A stretch of DNA of 30,404 nt, from contig DASWRI010000013.1 of assembly GCA_036403235.1 (NCBI GenBank), forward strand, positions 1 to 30,404. The letters run 5' to 3'. This document shows positions 17,928-26,548 of the stretch, piece by piece (positions within the stretch are counted from its first letter, which is position 1; each line of letters begins with the position of its first letter). The position numbers were made by a program, and so were the translations under genes. The stretch comes from JBGTFE01 sp036403235 (GTDB lineage: Bacteria; Acidobacteriota; Blastocatellia; Pyrinomonadales; Pyrinomonadaceae). The notes under the pieces are model-generated. The model ran no database searches. It had not been told where the DNA came from and worked only from the letters and a program-made list of their open reading frames with translations.

Positions 17928-17978
17928 ATAATTTACAAACACAACGAAATTCATTCTTAGCAGTTTCCCAAGACATTA

Positions 17979-18110
17979 CGCCTGTCGTATAGCGTGCTCG
18001 CAGGAAGCGACCTCAACGGCGATTCAAATAATAATGACCGACCTTTAGGAATCGGGCGAAATACCGGACGAGGATTTGATTTCGCATCGTTCGATTTGCG
18101 TCTGCCGTGA
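17979..18110 (+). pseudogene. Relic of the C-terminal part of a TonB-dependent receptor
   Basis: Plus-strand frame, open from a TAG at 17958, reads YSVLAGSDLNGDSNNNDRP then LGIGRNTGRGFDFASFDLRL and a stop. This is the late-barrel signature of Oar-like receptors; the intact receptor in this window has NGDTIFNDRP...NYGRGPSFFVVNLRAAKEF at the same place. The rest of the gene is missing on the left, and the last strands after DLRL are lost. Confidence 0.8.
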
Positions 18111-18170
18111 CGCCGGTTTTCAATCTTCGGATTTTTATTTTCCGAGTTTGTTTGGGTTTATAAGTGTTTG

Positions 18171-18208
18171 ATTTTACTAACTTTTAATAAATGAAATATT
18201 AGTAAAAT
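18171..18208. promoter_or_regulatory. AT-rich 10-bp perfect inverted repeat upstream of the CHAT gene
   Basis: ATTTTACTAA (18171-18180) and TTAGTAAAAT (18199-18208) are separated by 18 nt. It lies 20 nt upstream of the promoter candidate, a position that fits an operator or activator site. The AT-rich stem would make a poor terminator. Confidence 0.45.
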
Positions 18209-18228
18209 AAACTACCAGCCGCAAAATA

Positions 18229-18258
18229 TAGACTTAAAATAACCAATTTTGCTAGAAT
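18229..18258 (+). promoter_or_regulatory. Candidate sigma-70 promoter of the CHAT gene
   Basis: TAGACT (18229-18234) and TAGAAT (18253-18258) with an 18-nt spacer, about 50 nt before the start codon. The -10 is good and the -35 weak. Confidence 0.35.
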
Positions 18259-18309
18259 TAAACTCTCAAGAATCAGTGTCTCATAGCTTATAAAGGAAGA
18301 ATAACCGAA

Positions 18310-21300
18310 GTGCCAATGTTAAACCTCAGTAAATGTGCGCGGCAGCAAAATTTTGTCGCCGCAGCGGATTGGCTGAAAACGTTATTTTTATTTTTAGCTG
18401 TCATATTTCTTTTTCCTTTGACATTGACAGCCCGGCAGAAAAAAAATGATTTATCCATTTTTACAGGTGCGGCTGAGCTGTTTTCGGTAATTTCTCAAAT
18501 TAATAATCAAACAACGGAATTACTGGCCGGACAAACAATCACAAGACAAATCGCTCCCGGTGAAACACATTTTTACACGGTTACGCTTTCTGCCGGACAA
18601 TTCTTGAACGCGGTAAGCAACGCGAAATTTGACGCGGTTTTGAGTCTATATGATTCAGCCGGGAAAGTTTTAAACGAAGTTGATTACACGACGGGCAGAC
18701 GTGATTTCCGCCGCATGCTTTTTGTCGCCGAAACAGGCGGAAATTATCAATTGCGCGTGCGAAAATCGGAAACGGTAAACTCGGCAAGCGAATACACGAT
18801 AAAAATTGAAGAACTGCGAACGGCAACCGTTCAGGATGAAGCAAATATCGCCGCCGAACGAATTTTCGGCGAAGCGTCACGACTTTCCGTAAAAGATGAC
18901 GGCGAAGCAAAAAAGCAGGCGGCGGCAAAATATGAAGAAGCCTTATCGTTATTTCGCAAAAACGGCGATCGTTTAGGCGAAGCGCGGACTTTAACCAAAC
19001 TCGGCGAAATGCTCGCTTCGAGTTTGAGCGATTACAAACGCGCGCTTGAATACGACAATCAGGCGCTGCCGATTTGGCGCGAACTCAAAGACCGCACCGA
19101 AGAAGCGGCCGCGCTTAACGAAATCGGGCTCTGTCTGGACAATCTCGGCGACTGGCAAAAAGGCCTCGATTATTACAATCAAGCTCTGCCGATTCGGCGC
19201 GAAGTCAAAGATATATTCGGCGAAGCGGTGACGCTCGACAGCATCGGAGCAGTTTACAGCAATCTCGGCGACCAGCAGAAAGGAATTGATTATTTTATGC
19301 AGGCGCTTCCGCTTCGCCGTCTGGCCGGCGACCCGAGCGGCGAAGCAGTGACGCTCGGAAATATCGCCGCTTCAAGCAGATATTTAGGCGAAAATGAAAA
19401 AGCGCTCGATTTTTACGGTCAGCAGTTAAAAATCAGCCGCCTTATAAAAAGCCGCGACGACGAAGCTTACGCGCTCGACGGAATTGCCACGATTTACGCC
19501 GGACAGGGCGAATCGCAAAAGGCTCTGGATTATTTTAATGAAGCATTAACGCTCGCCCGTTCCACCGGCGAACGCGAAACGCAAGCCGGAGCTTTGAGCA
19601 AAATCGGCGCTGTTTATTCAACTTTGGGCGATACGTCTCGCGCGCTTGAATTTTACAACCTGTCGCTGCAAATTCGACGCGAAACCGGCGACCGTCGCGG
19701 CGAAAGCTTAACTTTGACAAATATCGGCAACATCAATATGAGGCTGAAGGATTACGCCAAAGCGCTGGAATTCTACACTCAATCTCTCGCCCTGAGCCGC
19801 GCCATCAAAAATCCGGCCACCGAATCGCAATCGCTCAATGCAATCGGCAACGCTTATTATGCGTTGGGCGATAAATCGAACGCGCTCAGATATCAAACCG
19901 AAGCTTTGCCGATTGCCCGCGCGTCTAAATTTATTTTTTCCGAAGCCGTTATTGTTAACAGTTTAGGAATAATTTACCGTGACGCTGGCGAATGGACAAA
20001 AGCTCTCGAATCCTTTAATCGCGCACTGGAGCTCAACCGCGCGTTGGGCAATAAATACGCCCAGGCCGCGACACTTTATCACCTGGCAATTTTGGAAAAA
20101 CGGCGCGGCCAGTTAAACGATGCTTTGACGCAAGTCGAATCGGCTCTGGCAATCGTCGAATCGTTTCGCAGCAACATCGCCGGAAATGCTCTGCGGACGA
20201 GTTATCTGGCTTCGGTTCAGGACTACTATAATCTGCGAACCGAGATTTTAATGCGTCTGCACAAAGAGCGACCGGACGGTAATTTTGACGCGCTCGCCCT
20301 CGAATCTGCCGAAAAGACGCGCGCCCGCAGTTTGATTGATTTATTAAACGAATCGCACGCCGACATCAAACAGGGCGTCGACACGGCGCTTTTGGAACAG
20401 GAAAAAGCTTTGCGCCTGACGCTCGCCGCCAAGAGCAATTATCAAACGCGTATTCTCGGCGGCAAACATACGGCGGAACAGGAAACGGCCATCAACGAGG
20501 AAATCAAGAAATTGTCGGATGAATACGAGAAAATCGAAACCGAAATTCGCGTTAAAAGTCCGCGTTACGCCGCTTTGACGCAGCCGACCATCACTTCGGT
20601 CAAAGAAATTCAAACGCAGATTCTCGACCGCGACACGGTTCTTTTAGAATACGCGCTCGGCGAGGAAACGAGCTATCTTTGGGTTGTCAGCCAAAATTCT
20701 CTGATAAGTTTTGAACTGCCGAAACGCGCCGACATAGAAAACGTGGCGCGACAAATGTACGAAATTTTGACGACACGAAATCAAAATCCGGAAGACGAAA
20801 CCGACGAGCAAAGGAATTCACGCATCAGCCGGACGGAAAAGGATTTTTCTGCCGCTTCAATCGCTTTGAGCAAAATGATTCTCGCGCCCGCAGCCGCCGA
20901 ATTAAAAAATAAGCGCCTTTTAATCGTCGCCGACGGCGCGCTGCAATACGTTCCGTTTGCGGCGCTCGAAAGTCAAAATCCAAAAATTGAAGCACGGTTT
21001 TTAGTCGAAACCAACGAAATTGTCGCGCTTCCATCGGCTTCGACGCTCGCTCTTTTGCGGAGCGAATCTGCGAATAAACCTAAAATCAAAACGAATTCCA
21101 TCGCCATCGTTGCCGATCCGGTTTTCGACGCAGACGATTTGCGCGTTTCTAGGATTGCCGAAGCTCAAACAAAACTGTCCGGTAATTTATCGCAAAACGC
21201 CTTAACCGGAAGTCAAAATCCGGCAAGCAAAACGACGCCAAACATTGAGCGCGCAACACGCGAAACGGGATTAGAAAATTTCGCGCGCCTGCGTTTCAGC

Positions 21301-21858
21301 CGTGACGAAGCCGCCGCTATTTCCGCGCTTGCGCCGCGCCGGAATCTGTTTGAAGCGATGGATTTTGCCGCCAGCAAGAAAAACGTGTTGAGCGACGATT
21401 TCGGCAAACATCGTATTATTCACTTGGCAACGCACGGCTTGATAAACAGTCAAAATCCTGAACTGTCCGGTATCGTATTGTCTTTAGTCGATGAAAAAGG
21501 CGACGCGCAGGACGGTTTTCTGCGACTTTTTGAAATTTACAACTTAAAGCTCGAAACGGATTTAGTTGTTTTATCGGCGTGTCAGACAGCGCTCGGGCGT
21601 GATGTCAGAGGCGAAGGTTTAATTGGCCTAACGCGTGGATTTATGTATGCCGGAGCGCCGCGCGTGGTGGCCAGTCTGTGGAGCATCGACGACCGCGCTA
21701 CAGCGGAATTGATGAAAAAGTTTTACGTTCGTATGCTGCGTGATAAAATGTCACCGGCAAATGCGCTGCGAGCCGCGCAAATCGAAATGCTGAAAACCGT
21801 GCGCTGGCAAAACCCGTATTATTGGGCGGCATTTACTTTGCAAGGCGAATGGAAGTAA
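18310..21858 (+). CDS. Exported PPC-TPR-CHAT peptidase-like protein
   Basis: Protein of 1182 aa. An N-terminal hydrophobic segment (about 23-42, LKTLFLFLAVIFLFPL) acts as signal peptide or anchor. A PPC-like domain follows (about 65-170, GETHFYTVTLSAGQFLNAVS to GGNYQLRV). About ten TPR units of 40 residues span about 215-620, with kinesin-light-chain-like phasing and repeated ALEYYNQALPIRRE...GEA patterns. After a coiled-coil linker comes a CHAT domain (about 830-1180) with the caspase-type dyad H1042 (HLATHG) and C1091 (LSACQTALG), and the usual GLTRGFMYAGAPRVVASLW. A cysteine peptidase acting on a neighbour is the family-based expectation; its target is not known. The start is GTG (ATG two codons later) behind AGGAAG. 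It is followed by an ECF sigma factor 77 nt downstream, a common pairing in this phylum as far as I recall. Confidence 0.93.
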   Translation: MPMLNLSKCARQQNFVAAADWLKTLFLFLAVIFLFPLTLTARQKKNDLSIFTGAAELFSVISQINNQTTELLAGQTITRQIAPGETHFYTVTLSAGQFLNAVSNAKFDAVLSLYDSAGKVLNEVDYTTGRRDFRRMLFVAETGGNYQLRVRKSETVNSASEYTIKIEELRTATVQDEANIAAERIFGEASRLSVKDDGEAKKQAAAKYEEALSLFRKNGDRLGEARTLTKLGEMLASSLSDYKRALEYDNQALPIWRELKDRTEEAAALNEIGLCLDNLGDWQKGLDYYNQALPIRREVKDIFGEAVTLDSIGAVYSNLGDQQKGIDYFMQALPLRRLAGDPSGEAVTLGNIAASSRYLGENEKALDFYGQQLKISRLIKSRDDEAYALDGIATIYAGQGESQKALDYFNEALTLARSTGERETQAGALSKIGAVYSTLGDTSRALEFYNLSLQIRRETGDRRGESLTLTNIGNINMRLKDYAKALEFYTQSLALSRAIKNPATESQSLNAIGNAYYALGDKSNALRYQTEALPIARASKFIFSEAVIVNSLGIIYRDAGEWTKALESFNRALELNRALGNKYAQAATLYHLAILEKRRGQLNDALTQVESALAIVESFRSNIAGNALRTSYLASVQDYYNLRTEILMRLHKERPDGNFDALALESAEKTRARSLIDLLNESHADIKQGVDTALLEQEKALRLTLAAKSNYQTRILGGKHTAEQETAINEEIKKLSDEYEKIETEIRVKSPRYAALTQPTITSVKEIQTQILDRDTVLLEYALGEETSYLWVVSQNSLISFELPKRADIENVARQMYEILTTRNQNPEDETDEQRNSRISRTEKDFSAASIALSKMILAPAAAELKNKRLLIVADGALQYVPFAALESQNPKIEARFLVETNEIVALPSASTLALLRSESANKPKIKTNSIAIVADPVFDADDLRVSRIAEAQTKLSGNLSQNALTGSQNPASKTTPNIERATRETGLENFARLRFSRDEAAAISALAPRRNLFEAMDFAASKKNVLSDDFGKHRIIHLATHGLINSQNPELSGIVLSLVDEKGDAQDGFLRLFEIYNLKLETDLVVLSACQTALGRDVRGEGLIGLTRGFMYAGAPRVVASLWSIDDRATAELMKKFYVRMLRDKMSPANALRAAQIEMLKTVRWQNPYYWAAFTLQGEWK

Positions 21859-21935
21859 ACCTCACGGCAGCACGGATATAGCAGTATTTTTAGTTAGCGG
21901 TAATTTATGCGTCCTTATATTCTACGCGTAATTCG

Positions 21936-22526
21936 ATGACGAATACTTCCCCGGAAAATAAAAACGAAATCACGCAGGCGGCGTTCGATAAACTGCTTTC
22001 CGCGCTGGACGCGTCCGACCGCGAACAGGCGGGCGCTTTATATGTCGAGCTGCGCGAAAATCTTCGCCGTTTTTTCACCTGGCGCGGCAGCAGTTTTCCC
22101 GAAGATGCGGCCGACGAAACTTTAACTCGGACAGCGAAAAGGCTCGAAGGCGGCGAGCAGATTGCAGATTTTCGCGCGTATGTTTTCGGCATCGCGCGTT
22201 TTTTGATTTTGGAAACAAGTCGCCGCGAAGCGAAAGCGCGCCTCGCTCTCGCCGAACTGCCCGAAAGCAAAGCAAATGATGAAGAAACAAATTACAAACA
22301 GGCGCGGCTCGATTGTCTGGAAAAATGTCTGCGCGAGTTAGAAACTGACGAGCGCATCTTTATCGTCGATTATTACAAAGGCGAACGCGCCGCGAAAATC
22401 AAGCATCGCCAGATTTTACTCGAGAAATTGAAATTATCATCGAGCGGTTTGCGAATGAAAGCTCTGCGTTTGCGCGAGCGATTAGAGAATTGTTTGCAGA
22501 ATTGTTTGAGCGAACGCGGCGTCTAA
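21936..22526 (+). CDS. ECF-like RNA polymerase sigma factor
   Basis: Protein of 196 aa with sigma region 2 (about 35-95, LRENLRRFFTWRGSSFPEDAADETLTR and FRAYVFGIARFLILE) and region 4 (about 125-190, CLRELETDERIFIVDYYKGE and the recognition helix SSGLRMKALRLRERLENCL). It should direct RNA polymerase to a small regulon, possibly the exported-protein genes downstream. The ATG has no ribosome binding site but overlaps, as ATGA, the stop of a ten-codon ORF (21907-21939, MRPYILRVIR), which suggests translational coupling. The membrane protein 43 nt downstream is the likely anti-sigma partner. Confidence 0.85.
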   Translation: MTNTSPENKNEITQAAFDKLLSALDASDREQAGALYVELRENLRRFFTWRGSSFPEDAADETLTRTAKRLEGGEQIADFRAYVFGIARFLILETSRREAKARLALAELPESKANDEETNYKQARLDCLEKCLRELETDERIFIVDYYKGERAAKIKHRQILLEKLKLSSSGLRMKALRLRERLENCLQNCLSERGV

Positions 22527-22569
22527 AAAATTAGTTTGTGACGAAAAGCGCAAATGCGACACTTAAACA

Positions 22570-23616
22570 GTGAAGGACGAAAAGCGTAAACCGTTTTTGC
22601 CGACAGAAAAAATGAATTCGGAAAATTTTGGAGAAAATTCGATTCGCCGATACCTGCTCGGCGAGCTTTCGGAAGACGAGCAAACGCGCGTCGAAGATGC
22701 GGCGTTTGCCGACGCGGATTTATTCTCGCTGATAGAGTCCGTCGAAAATGATTTGATTGACGAATACGCGCGCGGGGAATTAACTGCGGATGAAAAACAA
22801 AATTTCGAGAAAATGTTTTTCACGTCGGATGAGCGAAAGAAAAAAATCGAATTTGCCAGGGCATTAATTCAACTTGAAGAAAAAAAATCGATATTTGTCA
22901 AAACCGAAACGCGAGCAACGAAGCCCGAAGAAAAGAGCTTCTGGCAAACACTTGTTTCATTAACATTCAAACCGCAAATTGCTTTTGCCGCAGTCATTTT
23001 GCTGATTTTACTCGGCGGCGCGCTGATTTTTTTGAAGACGAAAAAAAGCCCGCCTGAAATTGCCGGACAAGCAAATGTGAACCGCGCGCCGCAAACGACA
23101 AATCAAACGACTGACAATTTAAATAATCGTACAATAAACAACTCTTCACCCTCGCCGGACATTTCGCCGAACAACGAGCATTTGCCCGCAACCGAAAAAT
23201 CGATTCAAAACAAACAGGCAAACGTTCAGCCGACACAACCGAAAGCTTCTCCGACGCCGCCTGTTAAAACCGAATCGCCCGCACAGACTTTTGCCGCGCT
23301 CATTTTTCCGCTCGGAATGACGCGCGACGGCGGCGGAAAAGTTTTGGAGTTAAAACTCGCGCCAGACGTGAAAACCGCGCGGCTTGTTTTTAATTTGGAA
23401 AAAGGCGACGAATATAAAAATTATCGAATCGAAATACGAAACAAATCAGGCGCGGGCGTTTTCGCTTCAAACGCGGCGCGTTCCGGTCAGACAGCGGTTG
23501 TCAATATTCCGGCCGCGCGTCTTGCCGCCGGAAAATACGAAGCCGTTTTAAGCGGCACGAACGGAAGTCAGGCCGAGACAATCGGCTACTACGATTTTGA
23601 AATCGCCGTGCCGTAA
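22570..23616 (+). CDS. Single-pass membrane protein, anti-sigma-factor-like
   Basis: Protein of 348 aa from a GTG start; an ATG at 22612 is an alternative. The cytosolic part (1-130) has IRRYLLGELSEDEQTRVEDAAFADAD, a pattern seen in membrane anti-sigma factors, though without a clear zinc-finger HxxxCxxC. The membrane span is about 136-155 (QIAFAAVILLILLGGALIFL). A Thr/Asn/Pro-rich linker (about 165-235) leads to a periplasmic domain with beta strands (ARLVFNLEKGDEYKNYRIEI, ARLAAGKYEAVLSG). Position right after the sigma gene suggests it holds that sigma at the membrane until a periplasmic signal arrives; this is inference. The GTG overlaps, as GTGA, the stop of an 11-codon ORF (22538-22573). 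Followed by a terminator. Confidence 0.75.
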   Translation: MKDEKRKPFLPTEKMNSENFGENSIRRYLLGELSEDEQTRVEDAAFADADLFSLIESVENDLIDEYARGELTADEKQNFEKMFFTSDERKKKIEFARALIQLEEKKSIFVKTETRATKPEEKSFWQTLVSLTFKPQIAFAAVILLILLGGALIFLKTKKSPPEIAGQANVNRAPQTTNQTTDNLNNRTINNSSPSPDISPNNEHLPATEKSIQNKQANVQPTQPKASPTPPVKTESPAQTFAALIFPLGMTRDGGGKVLELKLAPDVKTARLVFNLEKGDEYKNYRIEIRNKSGAGVFASNAARSGQTAVVNIPAARLAAGKYEAVLSGTNGSQAETIGYYDFEIAVP

Positions 23617-23650
23617 ACTTTCCGATTAAATTCATTTTTTAGTCAATCAA

Positions 23651-23677
23651 AAGAGCCGCCGTGAGCGGCCTTTTTTC
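23651..23677 (+). terminator. Intrinsic terminator of the CHAT-sigma-anti-sigma unit
   Basis: GCCGC-CGTGA-GCGGC hairpin followed by CTTTTTT, 34 nt past the stop codon. It separates the regulatory unit from the seven-gene exported-protein run. Confidence 0.85.
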
Positions 23678-23821
23678 GTTTTATGAATTTTTTCAAAGTT
23701 TTTTGTGACGTTTTCAGATTTTCGACACTTTTAGGCAGAGACCGAATTTTAACGGCCGTTCGGAAAAGTAAATTTAGTTTCGGAGCGGCCGGCAGGAAGA
23801 AATATTTAGGAGAAAAGAAAA

Positions 23822-24280
23822 ATGAAAAAACAAATTATCGTCGCAGTATCAATAGTCGCATTAACATGCTTTTCAATCATCGCGTTCGCCGCCGGAATCA
23901 AGGTCAACGAAAAAATAGAAATTAAAAAAGGCGAAAAGGTCGAGCGCGAAGGACAAATCGAAAAATCGCAGCAGTCTTACGTTTATCTGATTCACGCCGA
24001 AAAAGGTCAAAGCGTCAATCTCGCGGCTGTTTTTCGCGGTAATTTCAATGAAGACAAACCGAACGCCGTTTTCCGTGACAATACAGTTCCGCCAATCGAA
24101 ATTCGCGGGCTTTACAAATCCGAAGCGGAAGATGCGGCGCTTGTCGGCACGGCGAAAGACGGCAAATGGTCGGGAACGATTACGGAATCGGGCGATTATG
24201 TCATCGTCGTTTCGCGTCCCGACGTAAAGGGCGGCAAACAGGAAATTTACCCGTATAAATTGCTCGTTTGGGTGAAATAA
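23822..24280 (+). CDS. Small exported PPC-like protein A
   Basis: Protein of 152 aa with a signal peptide (1-24, KKQIIVAVSIVALTCFSIIA, then AFAA). The mature part is one beta-sandwich resembling a PPC domain: YVYLIHAEKGQSVNLAAVF in the first half and WSGTITESGDYVIVVSRPD near the end. The start is set by AGGAG 10 nt upstream. It opens the exported run and is similar in plan to the next gene. PPC domains usually serve as binding or stability modules of secreted enzymes; as free-standing proteins their role is unknown. Confidence 0.75.
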   Translation: MKKQIIVAVSIVALTCFSIIAFAAGIKVNEKIEIKKGEKVEREGQIEKSQQSYVYLIHAEKGQSVNLAAVFRGNFNEDKPNAVFRDNTVPPIEIRGLYKSEAEDAALVGTAKDGKWSGTITESGDYVIVVSRPDVKGGKQEIYPYKLLVWVK

Positions 24281-24324
24281 TTTACGAAAAATTTAGTCAA
24301 AAAAACTTACAGGGAGAAAATCAA

Positions 24325-24771
24325 ATGTCGGAAAATCAAAAATCAATCTCGAACAATCGAACCGGACGCATTTTGCGCGGCGCGCTTAGTTTCTGTTTCC
24401 TCGCGCTCGCGCTGTTTTCGTCAAGCGCGTTTGCCCAGAAGGGAACAGTCGTCCGCAAAAAAGTGGCTTTTGCAAAAGGAACGAGCAGCACGACGCTGAA
24501 AGGCTCGGCAGCGTGGGGAACGGCCTATGTTTACACTTTGCAGGCGAAGGCCGGACAACGAATGACGATAACGCTTGCGGGCAAGCCGAGCTTTGATTTT
24601 TCGCTCGTCGTGCCGCCTGACGCCGACGGCGAACAGCCCGACGGCGAAACGCACGGCGTCAAAAACTGGTCAGGAACGCTTAACGATTCGGGCGTTTATC
24701 AAATAATCGTTTCGCACACGATTGATGGCGTCGGCGCCGCGCCGTTCACGCTGAAAATCAGTATCAAATAA
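24325..24771 (+). CDS. Small exported PPC-like protein B
   Basis: Protein of 148 aa. The start chosen is the ATG at 24325 because of AGGGAG with 8-nt spacing; the frame is open to 24268. The signal peptide is long (about 1-38, ending SSAFAQ). The mature domain has YVYTLQAKAGQRMTITL and NWSGTLNDSGVYQIIVSH, parallel to WSGTITESGDYVIVVSRP in the preceding protein, so the two are diverged paralogs. The CHAT protein carries the same kind of domain at its N-terminus. Confidence 0.75.
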   Translation: MSENQKSISNNRTGRILRGALSFCFLALALFSSSAFAQKGTVVRKKVAFAKGTSSTTLKGSAAWGTAYVYTLQAKAGQRMTITLAGKPSFDFSLVVPPDADGEQPDGETHGVKNWSGTLNDSGVYQIIVSHTIDGVGAAPFTLKISIK

Positions 24772-24807
24772 AGCGTCGCAGTAAATTTTAACCGGAGACA
24801 AATCTTT

Positions 24808-25992
24808 ATGAACCGAATTTATATTTTATTAGCTATTTCATTGCTTTTAATGGGCTGTCAGCAAATTCAAAGCTGGTCTACTTCTGCCGCAGCGGACGAT
24901 TCACGGGCATTTAACGAAGCGAAACCTATGGCGACTCCGAATGCGGAGCAGGCGGCGGTATGTCGAAGTGTTTTGAGTTCTTCCGACAGACAAAACAGAC
25001 CGAACAGCACAGGCGATTTGCCCGCGCGTTTTCCCGTTCCGGGCGAATCTGTTCTGTGCGGTTATAACGGCGTTAGATTGGTAACCGTATATTTGAATCC
25101 GAGCGTGAAAGATACCGGAGTGGCGAGATTTTACCGCGAAAGACTTCCGGCGCAGGGCTTTACGCTGCAAATGGATAACTCGACTTCGAGCGGCGGCAGA
25201 TTTATGGTTTTCGGGCGCGGCGCGAGTGAAACGGTGCAGCTTGAGATTTACGGCGCAAGCGGCGACGCGAATTTCAAAGATGTGTTTGAAATAGCCTATA
25301 TGCCGCCGCTCGATGCTGCCGGCAATCCGACAATTCCCGCGCCCATGAATGACGGCGCAAGCGATTCGACAACAAACGAAAAAACTAAAACGAACGGTAA
25401 TACTCCAAACGATTGCGGCGACCATCCAATCGGAAGCATTGAGTGCGCCGCGACAAAAAATCCGACGAACCGCCAGTTTTTTCTGGAAATTATCAAACCG
25501 GACGGAAGCCGACGCAGTTATACCGGCGAGCGCATTCAGCTTGGTCAGGACGCAATCATTCTTCACGTCACAATTACCGGCTCAAGCGCGCAGAGCAACG
25601 GCGAATGGTGGGACAAACTATCGGGCGACGGGCAAATCACAAACGCGCAAAACACTTTTCGAAAGGAAGGCGGCGTTTGGACGAGACAGCGACGCAAACC
25701 GACCGAACAGGAATATCAAAATTTAATTATCGCCACTAACGTCATTCAATTTGCCGACGTTGCCGCCGCGCGTCCGACTTTAATCGGCACGGAAAACGTA
25801 AACGGCGAAAGCTGCAATCATTTTCAAATAAAATACGACAATTCCGGCGCGAACGTAACTGATTACTGGATTAGCCGCCGCACCGGCTACGCCGTTCGCA
25901 GGCAAACAAAAATGAACAATCAAACGACAATCGTCAACGAAAGTCGTCAGGATGAAAACATCAACGTCGAAACGCCTCAGGGCGCGAATTAA
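24808..25992 (+). CDS. Lipoprotein of unknown function
   Basis: Protein of 394 aa with a lipoprotein signal (MNRIYILLAISLLLMGC, Cys17). The mature N-terminal half has a compact domain (about 50-170, with VPGESVLCGYNGVRLVTVYL and FYRERLPAQGFTLQM) like the small domains found in lipoproteins that track stress or surface state. A Thr/Asn linker (about 180-210) leads to a second beta-rich domain with IIKPDGSRRSYTGERIQLGQ and ESCNHFQIKYDN...DYWISRRTGYAVRRQ, which recalls LolA/outer-membrane lipoprotein sorting-like folds that describe cofactors or lipid binding; that likeness is weak. GGAGA lies 9 nt before the ATG. Confidence 0.7.
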   Translation: MNRIYILLAISLLLMGCQQIQSWSTSAAADDSRAFNEAKPMATPNAEQAAVCRSVLSSSDRQNRPNSTGDLPARFPVPGESVLCGYNGVRLVTVYLNPSVKDTGVARFYRERLPAQGFTLQMDNSTSSGGRFMVFGRGASETVQLEIYGASGDANFKDVFEIAYMPPLDAAGNPTIPAPMNDGASDSTTNEKTKTNGNTPNDCGDHPIGSIECAATKNPTNRQFFLEIIKPDGSRRSYTGERIQLGQDAIILHVTITGSSAQSNGEWWDKLSGDGQITNAQNTFRKEGGVWTRQRRKPTEQEYQNLIIATNVIQFADVAAARPTLIGTENVNGESCNHFQIKYDNSGANVTDYWISRRTGYAVRRQTKMNNQTTIVNESRQDENINVETPQGAN

Positions 25993-26033
25993 ATTTTGCG
26001 ATGGCTGGATAAAAACACAAATGGAGATAAAAA

Positions 26034-26540
26034 ATGAGTAAGGATTTAGCTATAGAAGTTTTGAATCAGCCGGCGGCCAATAGTATGTTTGACGCTTCAG
26101 GCGAATCATTTTATACGGCGATTGAGCCCGGTGAAAGCATGATTGAGGCGCTGCGCTGGATAATGCGGTTCATGACGCACGATGGAGGTTTCAGCTATGT
26201 GACAATCGGCGGAGATTCGGCAATTCGCCGAATCGCTTCGACCGGAGAAACGTTTCTGACTGCTTTCGCGCAGAGAATCATTGACCCGTATCATTATCCG
26301 CTCGTCAGAGTTTTCGGCACCGGCAGCGAGGAGGAAACGAGAATTTTCAAACGCGCTTTTTCCGCGCCGTGGACTCTGCAGATGATGAACGATAAAAATA
26401 ATATTTACGAAAACGCGAACGCCGTTCCGCCGCATCATCTGCATCGTCACCATCGAATTGAACGAATAATACGCAATCATTCAAGCCGAATACAAGATAT
26501 TACGGGCAATAGCTCAAATCGCATCCGGCGAATTAATTAA
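26034..26540 (+). CDS. Orphan protein with a His/Arg/Asn-rich tail
   Basis: Protein of 168 aa, well supported by a GGAG ribosome binding site 9 nt upstream and tight spacing (41 nt after and 8 nt before lipoprotein genes). No signal peptide or membrane span is visible, unlike all its neighbours in the run. The first 120 residues look globular (SMIEALRWIMRFMTHDGGF, then VTIGGDSAIRRIA). The last 45 are rich in His, Arg and Asn (PPHHLHRHHRIERIIRNHSS), which might bind metal or nucleic acid. I do not recognise the family. Confidence 0.65.
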   Translation: MSKDLAIEVLNQPAANSMFDASGESFYTAIEPGESMIEALRWIMRFMTHDGGFSYVTIGGDSAIRRIASTGETFLTAFAQRIIDPYHYPLVRVFGTGSEEETRIFKRAFSAPWTLQMMNDKNNIYENANAVPPHHLHRHHRIERIIRNHSSRIQDITGNSSNRIRRIN

Positions 26541-26548
26541 GCAAAAAT

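Larger units (their letters stand above)
17358..18309. other. Gene-poor region of 950 nt with gene relics and promoter of the CHAT gene
   Basis: Lies between two divergent genes. It holds a possible 54-aa small gene (17443-17607), a decayed FG-GAP repeat (minus strand, 17865-17927), a decayed receptor C-terminus (plus strand, to 18110), an AT-rich inverted repeat (18171-18208) and a promoter candidate before the CHAT gene. Between 17610 and 17860 several open frames exist on the plus strand (one ends RAETGGNNRKRIAQIFFRCL), but I recognise none of them. No terminal inverted repeats or transposase remnant is visible. Confidence 0.6.

Noticed and set aside
1197..21867. 15-nt identity AAGTAAACCTCACGG after the stop codons at 1202 and 21858
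   Set aside because: A match of this length is expected about once by chance in 30 kb, and the flanks diverge at once; not supported as a repeat element.
18310..23616. CHAT protein as part of a gasdermin or Craspase-like defence system
   Set aside because: No gasdermin-like protein, Cas gene, reverse transcriptase or nuclease is nearby, and the protein has an export signal.
24901..25566. Minus-strand 221-aa frame over the lipoprotein
   Set aside because: Shadow of the plus-strand gene, which has lipobox, ribosome binding site and operon position.
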